A DNA stretch of 64,000 bases, from contig CP136065.1 in the NCBI GenBank assembly GCA_032622095.1, positions 244,527,474 to 244,591,473 of the forward strand. The letters run 5' to 3'. This document shows positions 13,178 through 23,966 of this stretch, one piece after another. The position numbers were made by a program, and so were the translations under genes. The notes under the pieces were generated by a model that saw nothing but the letters and a program-made list of their open reading frames with translations, made no database searches and had not been told where the DNA came from. The first letter of the stretch is position 1, and each line of letters starts with the position of its first letter. The DNA is from Siphonodentalium dalli. Lineage: Eukaryota; Mollusca; Scaphopoda; Gadilida; Siphonodentaliidae.

Positions 13178-15362
13178 ATGGGGATAGTTGCAATATCTGC
13201 ACCCATGAATCAATCAGCACTGAACCTAAAGTCGCGTGTAATCATGAGACAAAAGCGGTTGAGGGTTGATGAGCTCGTGAAGGACAAAGGAACGCCTATC
13301 TCCCAATATGTTGATGTTATTGGCAAAGGAATTTCCAATATCAAACTGAAACCTCTTCTTCATTTGGCCACACCAAATACCCTCCCATATGACCTCAGCA
13401 CAGATATGCTGTGGCACTCAGCATGCTTTTTCAGTAAGAATGAAAAACCGAGCGCGGACTGGTCAGGTTTCATGCAAAGTGCTTACTCGCAGGGCGACAC
13501 TCTGACCGCTGAGAAATCAGATGTTCTGTTCCTTCCCATCATCGATTTGAATCCGTCAGATGACGATTGCATTTATTCTACACTCATTTATGTTGAGGAA
13601 CAGGCACGTAGATTGAACATCCACACGCCATGTATCACTTTCGACCAGCCGTTGTGGTTCAAGGCTGTAAACATAATAAGTTCTAAGTCGATGAACATAG
13701 TGTGTAGACTCGGCGGATTTCACACTGTAATGAGCTTCATGGGGAGTATCGGTTCGAAGATGAAGGGGTCGGGGTTAGAAGAAGCTTTGGAGAAAGTGTA
13801 CGGTCAGAACACAGTGACCCATATGATATCTGGAAAGGCAGTGTCGAGGGCATTGCGTGGTCACTACCTAGTTGAGGCTGCGCTTTTCAATAAGTCGATA
13901 GCTGAAGTTGTCCCAGTTGAAAAGGACGGTAGTTCTGCGGACATCGAATCGGTACGGGAACAAGATGACATAGAAGCCTCACACGTGCAACAGGGTGATG
14001 TACACGTTGTTGGTGAAACACGATGGGCAAAATGCACCAGAATGAAATGGACAGAATACCAAAACTGTGTGAAGAGATTGAAATTGGTGTTGTTCCTATA
14101 TCCGCGGCTGCGGACTCAACTGAACTGTTAAAGCTCGAGCAATGTATCAATTGTTATAAATAACTGCTTGTCAAAGAATCCCTCACAGCAAAATTGTGGG
14201 TGCAGTATATTGATTATGTGCAAACCCTAAAGAACTTCATCCGTGCTGAGCGAACAGGGGATTGGAATCTGCATATTGTAACAGTAGGGCAAATGCTGAA
14301 CCTCTTCGCATCCACTGGTCATATAAATTACGCAAAGAGCTGCAGACTATATCTCCAAATGATGCTAGAATTACCAGTGAAGCATCCTTGGGTACATCAG
14401 TGTTTTGAGGAACATGGCTTCCATGTAGCCCGTAGAAGTAGCAGATTCTGGGCGGGGTTATCAACCGATCTTATTATTGAACAAGTACTGATGAGATCTA
14501 TCAAGAGTCGAGGGGGTTTACTCGAGGTAGAGGACTGACAGAAACGGTACGTTTTCAGTGGATACTCAGTATGCACAGATGTGCAGAGATACACGATGCA
14601 ATGACCGAGTTGACCAAAATGCGACATAGTACCAGTGATCAGCACAATGTAATGGGAGAATCTAGGCGAAAGCGTGATTTCGATGATATGGTTAGTTTGC
14701 AAACCTGGTTTGATGACCACGACCCCTTTGATGCCGATGAGAAGAAACTCCGTTCGTTGTCATCGGGGCTAACGTCCAATGGAACTGATGGCGTGAATTG
14801 TTCCGATTTTGAGAGTGTTGGCCAAACATCCAGAGAAAACTTGACAATGTGAGCATCACTGATGCATCAATTAAAAGAAAAGATCACATAAAGTCTCTGG
14901 ATCATCTGTATCCCGGGATTCGAGTTGATAACGAGCGAGTTCAATATAGTGAATTAATTTCGTTAGTGTGCAATCAAGGCGGGTCACTATAGCCAGTTCT
15001 TCGCTTGGAGAGACAACTGGAATTCATTTATTTAAATATGAATATGGTTGTATGAGTATATAATTATATATGTATACTTCTAGACATATATATGACGGTA
15101 TAATTGAATAACAATGAATAACATATGTATAACAAATAACCAACGAATTGTGAAATCTGATCACCCAGCGCAGTTTTCCACACAAAATGGGGGTTTATCT
15201 CTGGTTGATCGCAGGAGTACTAAATCGGAAAACGCTGGAGATGTGTGTATGAGTTGTGTACATGTTACGTGCATGGTTATGACATGCAATTATCGTAATT
15301 ACAATATACGAATACACTATTTAAATGAGATACTCATATACGGCGATCTGGCAAAACATGTG
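13178..15362 (+). pseudogene. Uncharacterised multi-copy gene, 5' part (split by insertion)
   Basis: An open frame of 317 codons starts at 13178 (MGIVAISAPM) and includes FLPIIDLNPSDDDCIYSTL, FDQPLWFKAV and GGFHTVMSFMGSIGSKMKGS. After a frame change it continues at about 14194-14538 (LWVQYIDYV, INYAKSCRLYLQ, DLIIEQVLMRSIKSRGG), again at 14571-14852, and then to about 15000 (CINQ/SIKRKDHIKSLD region). From memory, these blocks occur in this order in a large family of unnamed, often high-copy invertebrate proteins; I did not check this. Part of the usual middle appears lost around 15000-15150. The gene is broken by roughly four or five frame changes and by the insertion at 15363. No function is established for this half. 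Confidence 0.7.
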
Positions 15363-15368
15363 CAGAAG
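15363..15368 (+). repeat. 6 bp target-site duplication, left
   Basis: CAGAAG directly before the AG terminus of the palindromic element; matched at 23961-23966. The host reading frame is continuous if one copy is counted. Confidence 0.85.
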
Positions 15369-15439
15369 AGAAGAATAGATGTCTCGTTCGCGCCACATCT
15401 AAAAATAGAATCTTTGGGTCTAAAATTGTTTGTACTAAA

Positions 15440-15610
15440 ATATTCCCAAAATATCAAAACCCAAAACAAAATTTCAAAAAATCCAAAATTTATTTTTTCC
15501 AAAAAATTTCAAAACCCTAAAATTAATTTTTTCCACAAAAAATTTCAAAACCCCCAAATTTCAAAAAAAGAAAAAATTTCAAAACCCTCAAAATTATTTC
15601 TCTAAAAAAA
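15440..15610. repeat. AT-rich degenerate tandem repeat in left terminal zone
   Basis: Repeated phrases of the type 'tttcAAAACCCcaaaattt...tttttCc' with a ~30-40 bp period lie ~75 bp inside the element end. They are mirrored at about 23720-23885. Open frames across it (for example the C-terminal part of a 163-codon frame starting at 15114) are low-complexity and not considered genes. Confidence 0.75.
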
Positions 15611-15986
15611 AGTTTAAATAAAAAATTTATAACGAGTTTTTTCGGTTTCTGATAATCTCGATATTAAAAAATATCGAATGTTAAATTATTTGCGCGTAAT
15701 ATCTTTCGTTATTTTTTTGTTCAACCAATGTTTCAATGTATTTATTAATCGATGTTTAGAAATATCTTTATACCAATTATATGTGTATGGACAGTCGCTG
15801 TAATGTTGGACATTGTGACCAACGGTATGAATGCATACATTCCAGTGTTTAACGGACGCAGTTCATATAATTGTCATACCTGAAAATAGACACCATTACT
15901 TTTTACATAAATAATAAAGAGCGTTTATTCTTTACTTATCTCTATATGAAGTTATTGAGTATATGACAGGCGTGTATTTTCGTCAA

Positions 15987-16193
15987 TTATTGGAAGTATT
16001 GAAATGTACTATGTTGAATCCCTAACGGTCGAAAATTGTAAGGCGAAATTACAACCCCCCAGAATGAACTGTCATATTGAATGAATGATGATTTAATCTC
16101 AGCCATTTTTACATGGAACATGAGCGATGTACACGCAATCACACACGCCACATTGGTGTTAACAATGTGTCTTTCACACCTTTGCTTTACCAA
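15987..16193 (-). CDS. Small unrecognised ORF in left arm (68 aa)
   Basis: A 68-codon frame starting MVKQRCERHI is preserved identically in both arms (mirror at 23136-23342) and is read in the same outward direction as the ATPase. I do not recognise it. Identity between arms is expected from the palindrome and is no proof of selection, so it may be a chance frame. Confidence 0.2.
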   Translation of the reverse strand: MVKQRCERHIVNTNVACVIACTSLMFHVKMAEIKSSFIQYDSSFWGVVISPYNFRPLGIQHSTFQYFQ

Positions 16194-16639
16194 ATGAATT
16201 ATATTATTTCCCCGGTCACAGCTATATGGTATTCAGAAAACATATCGATTTGAGCAGAAATAGTTGTTTAACGGGTTAGTATCAATTAAGGTTGATAAAC
16301 TGTGTCATTCACACGATAATTAGTTAGCCAAAAACATGCATACATATTACGTCAGGTCGTGAGACACTCAATTATACAAATTGCTTTGATGGCATTGTTA
16401 TAACAACATTACGTAATAACCCCTTATCACTCCATTCACACTTACGACCATTTTGTATGCCGAAAACTACAGGTAGCACCGATGATGTAACATTATATCA
16501 CTGCTATTGTACCAATGATAAATTCAGACATGTTCCATGTTTAGAAAAATAGATAATCTGCAGGTGTTCACTTGACAAGAGATTTTGTACACTCAATCAC
16601 AGACCAACGTGATAATACCAGCCCACACCCAACCCCCAA

Positions 16640-16691
16640 GTTACCTATAATTCTGCTGTGGTTAAGCCACAACAACAACAACAACAACACC

Positions 16692-16731
<40 letters not shown>

Positions 16732-16862
16732 GTCACCAAGCGACATAACATCCTGTTTTGATGATCCAATGGCCAATGTCCATGAAGATTTTATTTCCGA
16801 TGCAAGTCATATTTCAGACTAACTCCTGAAAAGTTACCTATAATTCTGCTGTGGTTAAGCAG
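16640..16862 (+). repeat. Chimeric duplication of ATPase polyQ block and centre flank (left arm)
   Basis: A CAA run and the following ~70 bp (CACCAAGCGACATAACATCC onward) repeat the ATPase coding region just after its polyQ tract. They are bracketed by two direct copies of TTACCTATAATTCTGCTGTG, a word that also flanks the palindrome centre (near 19455-19475 and 19860-19880). It is a non-coding patchwork of the element's own central sequences. Mirror at 22473-22695. Confidence 0.75.
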
Positions 16863-17052
16863 TCCATTATTTAGGGCATACCTGTATGTAGGCCTACCAG
16901 TGGATGAATAGTCTGCCGGAGAAGTACTGTGTAGACAGGTCTTGTCGGTAAGAAAGTCAGACGAGTAGTGAAGGCTCGGCTATTAAAACATAGTAATGCG
17001 ATAGCGAACATCAAACGAGTCTGCGCACGCATATCTGTCAAAGGATACAAGG

Positions 17053-17135
17053 GCAGTCATTGGTCAATTTATCCCCGGTGTCAGCTCAGTACAATGGCAG
17101 TCATTGGTCAATTTATCCCCAGGTGTCAGCTCAGT
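17053..17135 (+). repeat. Two-unit ~40 bp direct repeat (left arm)
   Basis: GGCAGTCATTGGTCAATTTA and GTGTCAGCTCAGTACA occur twice in tandem. The mirror lies at about 22195-22280. It falls within a basic 65-codon frame (start 16968) that I judge unproven. Confidence 0.75.
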
Positions 17136-17475
17136 ACACAATCGGCACGAAGCCGGAGGTCATAATTACTCTTACGAATGAAGAGCGTTGAACATATACG
17201 AAATTATTACACGAATGAACTGAAATTTATATTTCACATCTTACCAACAACAGATACAGACATAGTCATAGTGTTATATTATCTTACATGTACCCATGCT
17301 ATGACATACTTAAAGGGGGATAATGCACACACGGTGTGTGGAATGTTAAAGTGACACGAGGTAAGGGACGTTATGTAATATTGGTGTGTGAATATTAAAG
17401 GAGCATTCTCGCTATACAAACCCCCCTCCCCACTTATAGATATATAACGAAGACGAGAATAACATGTTGATGAAG

Positions 17476-17481
17476 TTTATT
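17476..17481 (-). terminator. Polyadenylation signal AATAAA, left ATPase gene
   Basis: TTTATT on the plus strand is AATAAA on the minus strand, just after the left ATPase stop. Confidence 0.6.
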
Positions 17482-17486
17482 GAAAT

Positions 17487-19026
17487 TTAATCATTGTCTG
17501 AATCTTCGACCGTTAGATTTACTTCTAAGAGTTTCTTGAATTTTCTCATCGCTTCATCTGCAGCCCATTCATTATTATATCCGCGTTTGGTCAGTTTGAC
17601 CATTTTCTTCATGATCGTGTTATGTATGGGTGATGTTTTCAATCGATACTGGTATTCTATTAATCGTCTATAACTTTTGAGAAACAGAACAAACTCTGTG
17701 TCGATGGTATCCTCTTTTCCCGACATGCTCTCATCTCCCGAAATGCTCTCTTCTTCTTTCACATCAGTGGTGACGCGTTTCATCATACTTTTGAATGTGT
17801 CCATCTCGTTGACACATCGCGCAGCTTTCTTAAGACCGAATACCGTTCTACTACCGACGACATTACCATCTTTTGAATCTGATAGCGTTCCTCGTTCATC
17901 TTCATCTGTATCTTCTCCGAAGAGAGTTGTTTTTGTCTCGGACATAGCTCCGTGTTCATCCGGGTCCTCAGTTAATTTTCGTTTTAACTTATTTTCTTGA
18001 CACCAGTTTTTTACGTGTCTCTGAACATCATAATGATCTGCGAACAAAAGCCCGCATTCATTACAAGGGTACGACATGTCTTCTCGAATGTCTATACGTT
18101 TCTTCTTATTAATTTCATCGAGCTCACCAGGTGGCCGTATGTCGTTAGTATAGTCATTATGTTGACCCTGGGGCACAATATAATTATATGTTATGCCCTT
18201 CTGTTGACCAGGGAGTTCTCTGTCATCGTATTTCATCGCATTCTGTTGACCCAGGGTCTCAGTGTCTTTTGTATGTTTTTTCATCCCATTCTGTTCATCT
18301 GGGTGTTCTCTGTCTTTTTGGAGATTATATTTCATGCCATTCCATTCACCCCTATGTTGGTTCGTGTCCTCTTTTAGTACATTCTGTCGCAGACGTAATG
18401 TGTCCGGTGTTGCGGCTTTTAAATCCACAAGTAGGTAACCGTACGGTTCACTCGTCGCTTCCGAAAACTCTCGAACCATACGCTGAGGACATTCAGGATA
18501 CATCTGTCTTGATAATGTTGAAATTAATCCCTTGTCGATTGGGTTATTGAACAATACCAAATATTGACAATTTCGTCGTTGCGTTGGATCTTTGTTGTAG
18601 TAGAAATTCTGGTTCAAACTTATCAAAGATAAGTTCAAATGGTGACTTCCTTCGGAATGCAAATCATTAACTCTCTGGTCTTTTGATGAAGTTTGCATCA
18701 AGTCATCGAGTATAACTAGATTTTTATACCGGGGGTTGATAAGCGAATCCAAGTTTGCTGGTATTCCTCGTATAAAGTTGACCTGAGGGGTGACGGTATA
18801 CTTTAATTCGTCATATAGGGGCTGCCAATATTTATAAAACCATATTATTCTGTCAGGTGCGGGTGATATTTTTGAGGCAGACTTTTGTAGTAAGGTTTTC
18901 ACGAAGTATGTCTTACCACAAGATGTCGGTCCACTTACACATGCCGTGAATGGATGCTTGAAAATAAAATCTTCATGGACATTGGCCATTGGATCATCAA
19001 AGCAGGATGTTATGTCGCTTGGTGGC

Positions 19027-19078
<52 letters not shown>

Positions 19079-19247
19079 GGGGGTGATGATACTGTTGTTG
19101 TTGTTGTTGTTGTTGTTGTGGCTGATGATACTGTTGTTGTTGCTGTTGTTGTTGTTGTTCGGAAGGCGTGTGTTTAACTTTGATATGACGCTTCAAACTA
19201 TCTTGCCAAGCATAGACACTTAAGCACTCTTCACATTGATACTTCAT
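17487..19247 (-). CDS. Zinc-finger/polyQ packaging-type ATPase, left arm copy (586 aa)
   Basis: The product starts with a C2H2 finger (C5, C8, H21, H26), followed by a Q-rich tract (31-74) broken by YHQP and YHHP. A P-loop ATPase domain follows, with Walker A GPTSCGKT (106-113), Walker B NLVILDDL (176-183) and a conserved SLNQNFYY (210-217). Loose repeats of an NGMKY-type motif occupy 300-355, a second finger lies at C395, C398, H411 and C416, and an acidic, then lysine-rich tail ends the protein. The ATPase core resembles FtsK/HerA-like DNA-packaging ATPases of Polintons and relatives, which pump genomes into capsids; this is family inference. The frame is open. It is transcribed outward from the palindrome centre, with AATAAA (17476-17481 on the minus strand) right after the stop. 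The long frame fixes the start at 19247, since the zinc finger begins there. Confidence 0.82.
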
Positions 19248-19566
19248 TTAACTAGTTCAGGCTGTCGTTCACAACGTCTCTTAGTGTTGTTTGTACTGGA
19301 TACAAATTTATCACATTAGCTACAATACAACCTACCTATCCAAATGTCAATGCAATTATGAGTGATTTCAATATGAACACTCTATTATATAGATATGTGT
19401 AACCTGGTGACTGACATGATGATACAGTTATGCACTAAATAAAGGACTGCTTAACCACAGCAGAATTATAGGTAACTTTTCAGGAGTTAGTCGGAAATAT
19501 GGCTTGTTGCCATTCATCGGAAAGCTCTCGCCGCCGGCGGATGTTTTGGCGGCGGCATTGCGGTGG

Positions 19567-19599
<33 letters not shown>

Positions 19600-19731
19600 G
19601 ACGCCGGCGGCGGCGGCGGCGGCGGCATTGCAGTATTTTACTGAGGGGGTCCGCCGGCGGCGGACCCCGGCGGCGGCGGCGGCACCGCCGCCGCAGTAAA
19701 ATACCGCAATGCCGCCGCCGCCGCCGGCGTC

Positions 19732-19767
<36 letters not shown>

Positions 19768-20087
19768 CCACCGCAATGCCGCCGCCAACAACATCCGCCG
19801 GCGGCGAGAGCTTTCCGATGAATGGCAACAAGCCATATTTCCGACTAACTCCTGAAAAGTTACCTATAATTCTGCTGTGGTTAAGCAGTCCTTTATTTAG
19901 TGCATAACTGTATCATCATGTCAGTCACCAGGTTACACATATCTATATAATAGAGTGTTCATATTGAAATCACTCATAATTGCATTGACATTTGGATAGG
20001 TAGGTTGTATTGTAGCTAATGTGATAAATTTGTATCCAGTACAAACAACACTAAGAGACGTTGTGAACGACAGCCTGAACTAGTTAA
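19248..20087. promoter_or_regulatory. Shared centre of the palindrome: candidate divergent promoter region
   Basis: An 840 bp spacer separates the two outward ATPase start codons. Its middle (about 19530-19800) is made of CGG/GCC and CAA/TTG runs arranged symmetrically around ~19667 and could form a long GC-rich stem. Each side carries the word TTACCTATAATTCTGCTGTG. No TATA box is convincing. That it drives both genes is inferred from position only. Confidence 0.4.
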
Positions 20088-20259
20088 ATGAAGTATCAAT
20101 GTGAAGAGTGCTTAAGTGTCTATGCTTGGCAAGATAGTTTGAAGCGTCATATCAAAGTTAAACACACGCCTTCCGAACAACAACAACAACAGCAACAACA
20201 ACAGTATCATCAGCCACAACAACAACAACAACAACAACAACAACAGTATCATCACCCCC

Positions 20260-20308
<49 letters not shown>

Positions 20309-21848
20309 GCCACCAAGCGACATAACATCCTGCTTTGATGATCCAATGGCCAATGTCCATGAAGATTTTATTTTCAAGCATCCATTCACGGCATGTGTAA
20401 GTGGACCGACATCTTGTGGTAAGACATACTTCGTGAAAACCTTACTACAAAAGTCTGCCTCAAAAATATCACCCGCACCTGACAGAATAATATGGTTTTA
20501 TAAATATTGGCAGCCCCTATATGACGAATTAAAGTATACCGTCACCCCTCAGGTCAACTTTATACGAGGAATACCAGCAAACTTGGATTCGCTTATCAAC
20601 CCCCGGTATAAAAATCTAGTTATACTCGATGACTTGATGCAAACTTCATCAAAAGACCAGAGAGTTAATGATTTGCATTCCGAAGGAAGTCACCATTTGA
20701 ACTTATCTTTGATAAGTTTGAACCAGAATTTCTACTACAACAAAGATCCAACGCAACGACGAAATTGTCAATATTTGGTATTGTTCAATAACCCAATCGA
20801 CAAGGGATTAATTTCAACATTATCAAGACAGATGTATCCTGAATGTCCTCAGCGTATGGTTCGAGAGTTTTCGGAAGCGACGAGTGAACCGTACGGTTAC
20901 CTACTTGTGGATTTAAAAGCCGCAACACCGGACACATTACGTCTGCGACAGAATGTACTAAAAGAGGACACGAACCAACATAGGGGTGAATGGAATGGCA
21001 TGAAATATAATCTCCAAAAAGACAGAGAACACCCAGATGAACAGAATGGGATGAAAAAACATACAAAAGACACTGAGACCCTGGGTCAACAGAATGCGAT
21101 GAAATACGATGACAGAGAACTCCCTGGTCAACAGAAGGGCATAACATATAATTATATTGTGCCCCAGGGTCAACATAATGACTATACTAACGACATACGG
21201 CCACCTGGTGAGCTCGATGAAATTAATAAGAAGAAACGTATAGACATTCGAGAAGACATGTCGTACCCTTGTAATGAATGCGGGCTTTTGTTCGCAGATC
21301 ATTATGATGTTCAGAGACACGTAAAAAACTGGTGTCAAGAAAATAAGTTAAAACGAAAATTAACTGAGGACCCGGATGAACACGGAGCTATGTCCGAGAC
21401 AAAAACAACTCTCTTCGGAGAAGATACAGATGAAGATGAACGAGGAACGCTATCAGATTCAAAAGATGGTAATGTCGTCGGTAGTAGAACGGTATTCGGT
21501 CTTAAGAAAGCTGCGCGATGTGTCAACGAGATGGACACATTCAAAAGTATGATGAAACGCGTCACCACTGATGTGAAAGAAGAAGAGAGCATTTCGGGAG
21601 ATGAGAGCATGTCGGGAAAAGAGGATACCATCGACACAGAGTTTGTTCTGTTTCTCAAAAGTTATAGACGATTAATAGAATACCAGTATCGATTGAAAAC
21701 ATCACCCATACATAACACGATCATGAAGAAAATGGTCAAACTGACCAAACGCGGATATAATAATGAATGGGCTGCAGATGAAGCGATGAGAAAATTCAAG
21801 AAACTCTTAGAAGTAAATCTAACGGTCGAAGATTCAGACAATGATTAA
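20088..21848 (+). CDS. Zinc-finger/polyQ packaging-type ATPase, right arm copy (586 aa)
   Basis: Mirror copy of the left-arm gene, with the same 586-residue length. The only protein differences I see are polyQ run lengths: 9/10/17 glutamines here against 9/9/18 in the left copy. These are the kind of CAA/CAG slippage expected soon after duplication. Domain order is the same: C2H2 finger, Q tract, P-loop ATPase with Walker A near 106 and Walker B near 176, NGMKY-type repeats, second finger near 395, charged tail. AATAAA at 21854-21859 follows the stop by a few bases. Expression would start from the shared 840 bp centre. If an element of this type relied on helpers, the ATPase alone could not make particles; no capsid genes accompany it. 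Confidence 0.82.
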
Positions 21849-21853
21849 ATTTC

Positions 21854-21859
21854 AATAAA
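21854..21859 (+). terminator. Polyadenylation signal AATAAA, right ATPase gene
   Basis: AATAAA begins six bases after the right ATPase stop; the mirrored signal is 17476-17481 on the minus strand. Confidence 0.6.
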
Positions 21860-22472
21860 CTTCATCAACATGTTATTCTCGTCTTCGTTATATATCTATA
21901 AGTGGGGAGGGGGGTTTGTATAGCGAGAATGCTCCTTTAATATTCACACACCAATATTACATAACGTCCCTTACCTCGTGTCACTTTAACATTCCACACA
22001 CCGTGTGTGCATTATCCCCCTTTAAGTATGTCATAGCATGGGTACATGTAAGATAATATAACACTATGACTATGTCTGTATCTGTTGTTGGTAAGATGTG
22101 AAATATAAATTTCAGTTCATTCGTGTAATAATTTCGTATATGTTCAACGCTCTTCATTCGTAAGAGTAATTATGACCTCCGGCTTCGTGCCGATTGTGTA
22201 CTGAGCTGACACCTGGGGATAAATTGACCAATGACTGCCATTGTACTGAGCTGACACCGGGGATAAATTGACCAATGACTGCCCTTGTATCCTTTGACAG
22301 ATATGCGTGCGCAGACTCGTTTGATGTTCGCTATCGCATTACTATGTTTTAATAGCCGAGCCTTCACTACTCGTCTGACTTTCTTACCGACAAGACCTGT
22401 CTACACAGTACTTCTCCGGCAGACTATTCATCCACTGGTAGGCCTACATACAGGTATGCCCTAAATAATGGA

Positions 22473-22603
22473 CTGCTTAACCACAGCAGAATTATAGGTA
22501 ACTTTTCAGGAGTTAGTCTGAAATATGACTTGCATCGGAAATAAAATCTTCATGGACATTGGCCATTGGATCATCAAAACAGGATGTTATGTCGCTTGGT
22601 GAC

Positions 22604-22637
<34 letters not shown>

Positions 22638-22695
22638 GGTGTTGTTGTTGTTGTTGTTGTGGCTTAACCACAGCAGAATTATAGGTAACTTGGGG
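22473..22695 (-). repeat. Chimeric duplication of ATPase polyQ block and centre flank (right arm)
   Basis: Mirror copy of 16640-16862. It contains the reverse complement of the CAA run, the ATPase fragment, and both bracket words. Confidence 0.75.
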
Positions 22696-23135
22696 GTTGG
22701 GTGTGGGCTGGTATTATCACGTTGGTCTGTGATTGAGTGTACAAAATCTCTTGTCAAGTGAACACCTGCAGATTATCTATTTTTCTAAACATGGAACATG
22801 TCTGAATTTATCATTGGTACAATAGCAGTGATATAATGTTACATCATCGGTGCTACCTGTAGTTTTCGGCATACAAAATGGTCGTAAGTGTGAATGGAGT
22901 GATAAGGGGTTATTACGTAATGTTGTTATAACAATGCCATCAAAGCAATTTGTATAATTGAGTGTCTCACGACCTGACGTAATATGTATGCATGTTTTTG
23001 GCTAACTAATTATCGTGTGAATGACACAGTTTATCAACCTTAATTGATACTAACCCGTTAAACAACTATTTCTGCTCAAATCGATATGTTTTCTGAATAC
23101 CATATAGCTGTGACCGGGGAAATAATAGAATTCAT

Positions 23136-23342
23136 TTGGTAAAGCAAAGGTGTGAAAGACACATTGTTAACACCAATGTGGCGTGTGTGATTGCGTGTAC
23201 ATCGCTCATGTTCCATGTAAAAATGGCTGAGATTAAATCATCATTCATTCAATATGACAGTTCATTCTGGGGGGTTGTAATTTCGCCTTACAATTTTCGA
23301 CCGTTAGGGATTCAACATAGTACATTTCAATACTTCCAATAA
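23136..23342 (+). CDS. Small unrecognised ORF in right arm (68 aa)
   Basis: Mirror copy of the 15987-16193 frame, with the same predicted product. It lies between the ATPase 3' end and the terminal zone, on the same strand as the right-arm ATPase. No motif is recognisable. Confidence 0.2.
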   Translation: MVKQRCERHIVNTNVACVIACTSLMFHVKMAEIKSSFIQYDSSFWGVVISPYNFRPLGIQHSTFQYFQ

Positions 23343-23719
23343 TTGACGAAAATACACGCCTGTCATATACTCAATAACTTCATATAGAGATAAGTAAAGA
23401 ATAAACGCTCTTTATTATTTATGTAAAAAGTAATGGTGTCTATTTTCAGGTATGACAATTATATGAACTGCGTCCGTTAAACACTGGAATGTATGCATTC
23501 ATACCGTTGGTCACAATGTCCAACATTACAGCGACTGTCCATACACATATAATTGGTATAAAGATATTTCTAAACATCGATTAATAAATACATTGAAACA
23601 TTGGTTGAACAAAAAAATAACGAAAGATATTACGCGCAAATAATTTAACATTCGATATTTTTTAATATCGAGATTATCAGAAACCGAAAAAACTCGTTAT
23701 AAATTTTTTATTTAAACTT

Positions 23720-23885
23720 TTTTTTAGAGAAATAATTTTGAGGGTTTTGAAATTTTTTCTTTTTTTGAAATTTGGGGGTTTTGAAATTTTTTGTGGAAAA
23801 AATTAATTTTAGGGTTTTGAAATTTTTTGGAAAAAATAAATTTTGGATTTTTTGAAATTTTTTTTTGGGTTTTGATATTTTGGGA
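23720..23885. repeat. AT-rich degenerate tandem repeat in right terminal zone
   Basis: Mirror of 15440-15610, with one- or two-base differences in homopolymer length. Confidence 0.75.
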
Positions 23886-23960
23886 ATATTTTAGTACAAA
23901 CAATTTTAGACCCAAAGATTCTATTTTTAGATGTGGCGCGAACGAGACATCTATTCTTCT

Positions 23961-23966
23961 CAGAAG
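23961..23966 (+). repeat. 6 bp target-site duplication, right
   Basis: CAGAAG directly after the CT terminus of the palindromic element; matches 15363-15368. Confidence 0.85.

Larger units (their letters stand above)
15369..23960. mobile_element. Palindromic Polinton-kin element, 8,592 bp, flanked by CAGAAG
   Basis: The element starts AGAAGAATAGATG and ends with its exact reverse complement, CATCTATTCTTCT. It is flanked by the 6 bp direct repeat CAGAAG. AG...CT ends with a 6 bp target duplication are the hallmark of Polinton/Maverick integration. The two arms are each ~4.3 kb and mirror each other about position ~19667, with differences mainly in microsatellite lengths. The parts seen are an AT-rich terminal zone, a small unnamed frame, a duplicated polyQ-coding block, one ATPase gene per arm and a CGG/CAA-rich centre. 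No DNA polymerase B, integrase, protease or capsid gene is visible, so it looks non-autonomous although its ATPase frames are open. Near-identical arms and a perfect duplication point to a recent insertion. Confidence 0.85.

Noticed and set aside
15114-15605. 163-codon frame across the left boundary of the palindromic element
   Set aside because: It mixes decayed host-gene sequence with the low-complexity terminal repeat, so it is not one gene.
16968-17165. Basic 65-codon frame (mirror 22170-22367)
   Set aside because: Short, and half of it is a direct repeat. Resemblance to small basic viral proteins was considered but is only compositional.
18954-19223. Poly-leucine/valine frames opposite the ATPase polyQ tract
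   Set aside because: They are antisense readings of CAA repeats; the opposite strand has the motif-bearing ATPase.
19480-19836. Poly-cysteine/alanine/threonine frames at the palindrome centre
   Set aside because: Triplet-repeat artefacts with no motif; the mirrored copies exist only because of the symmetry.
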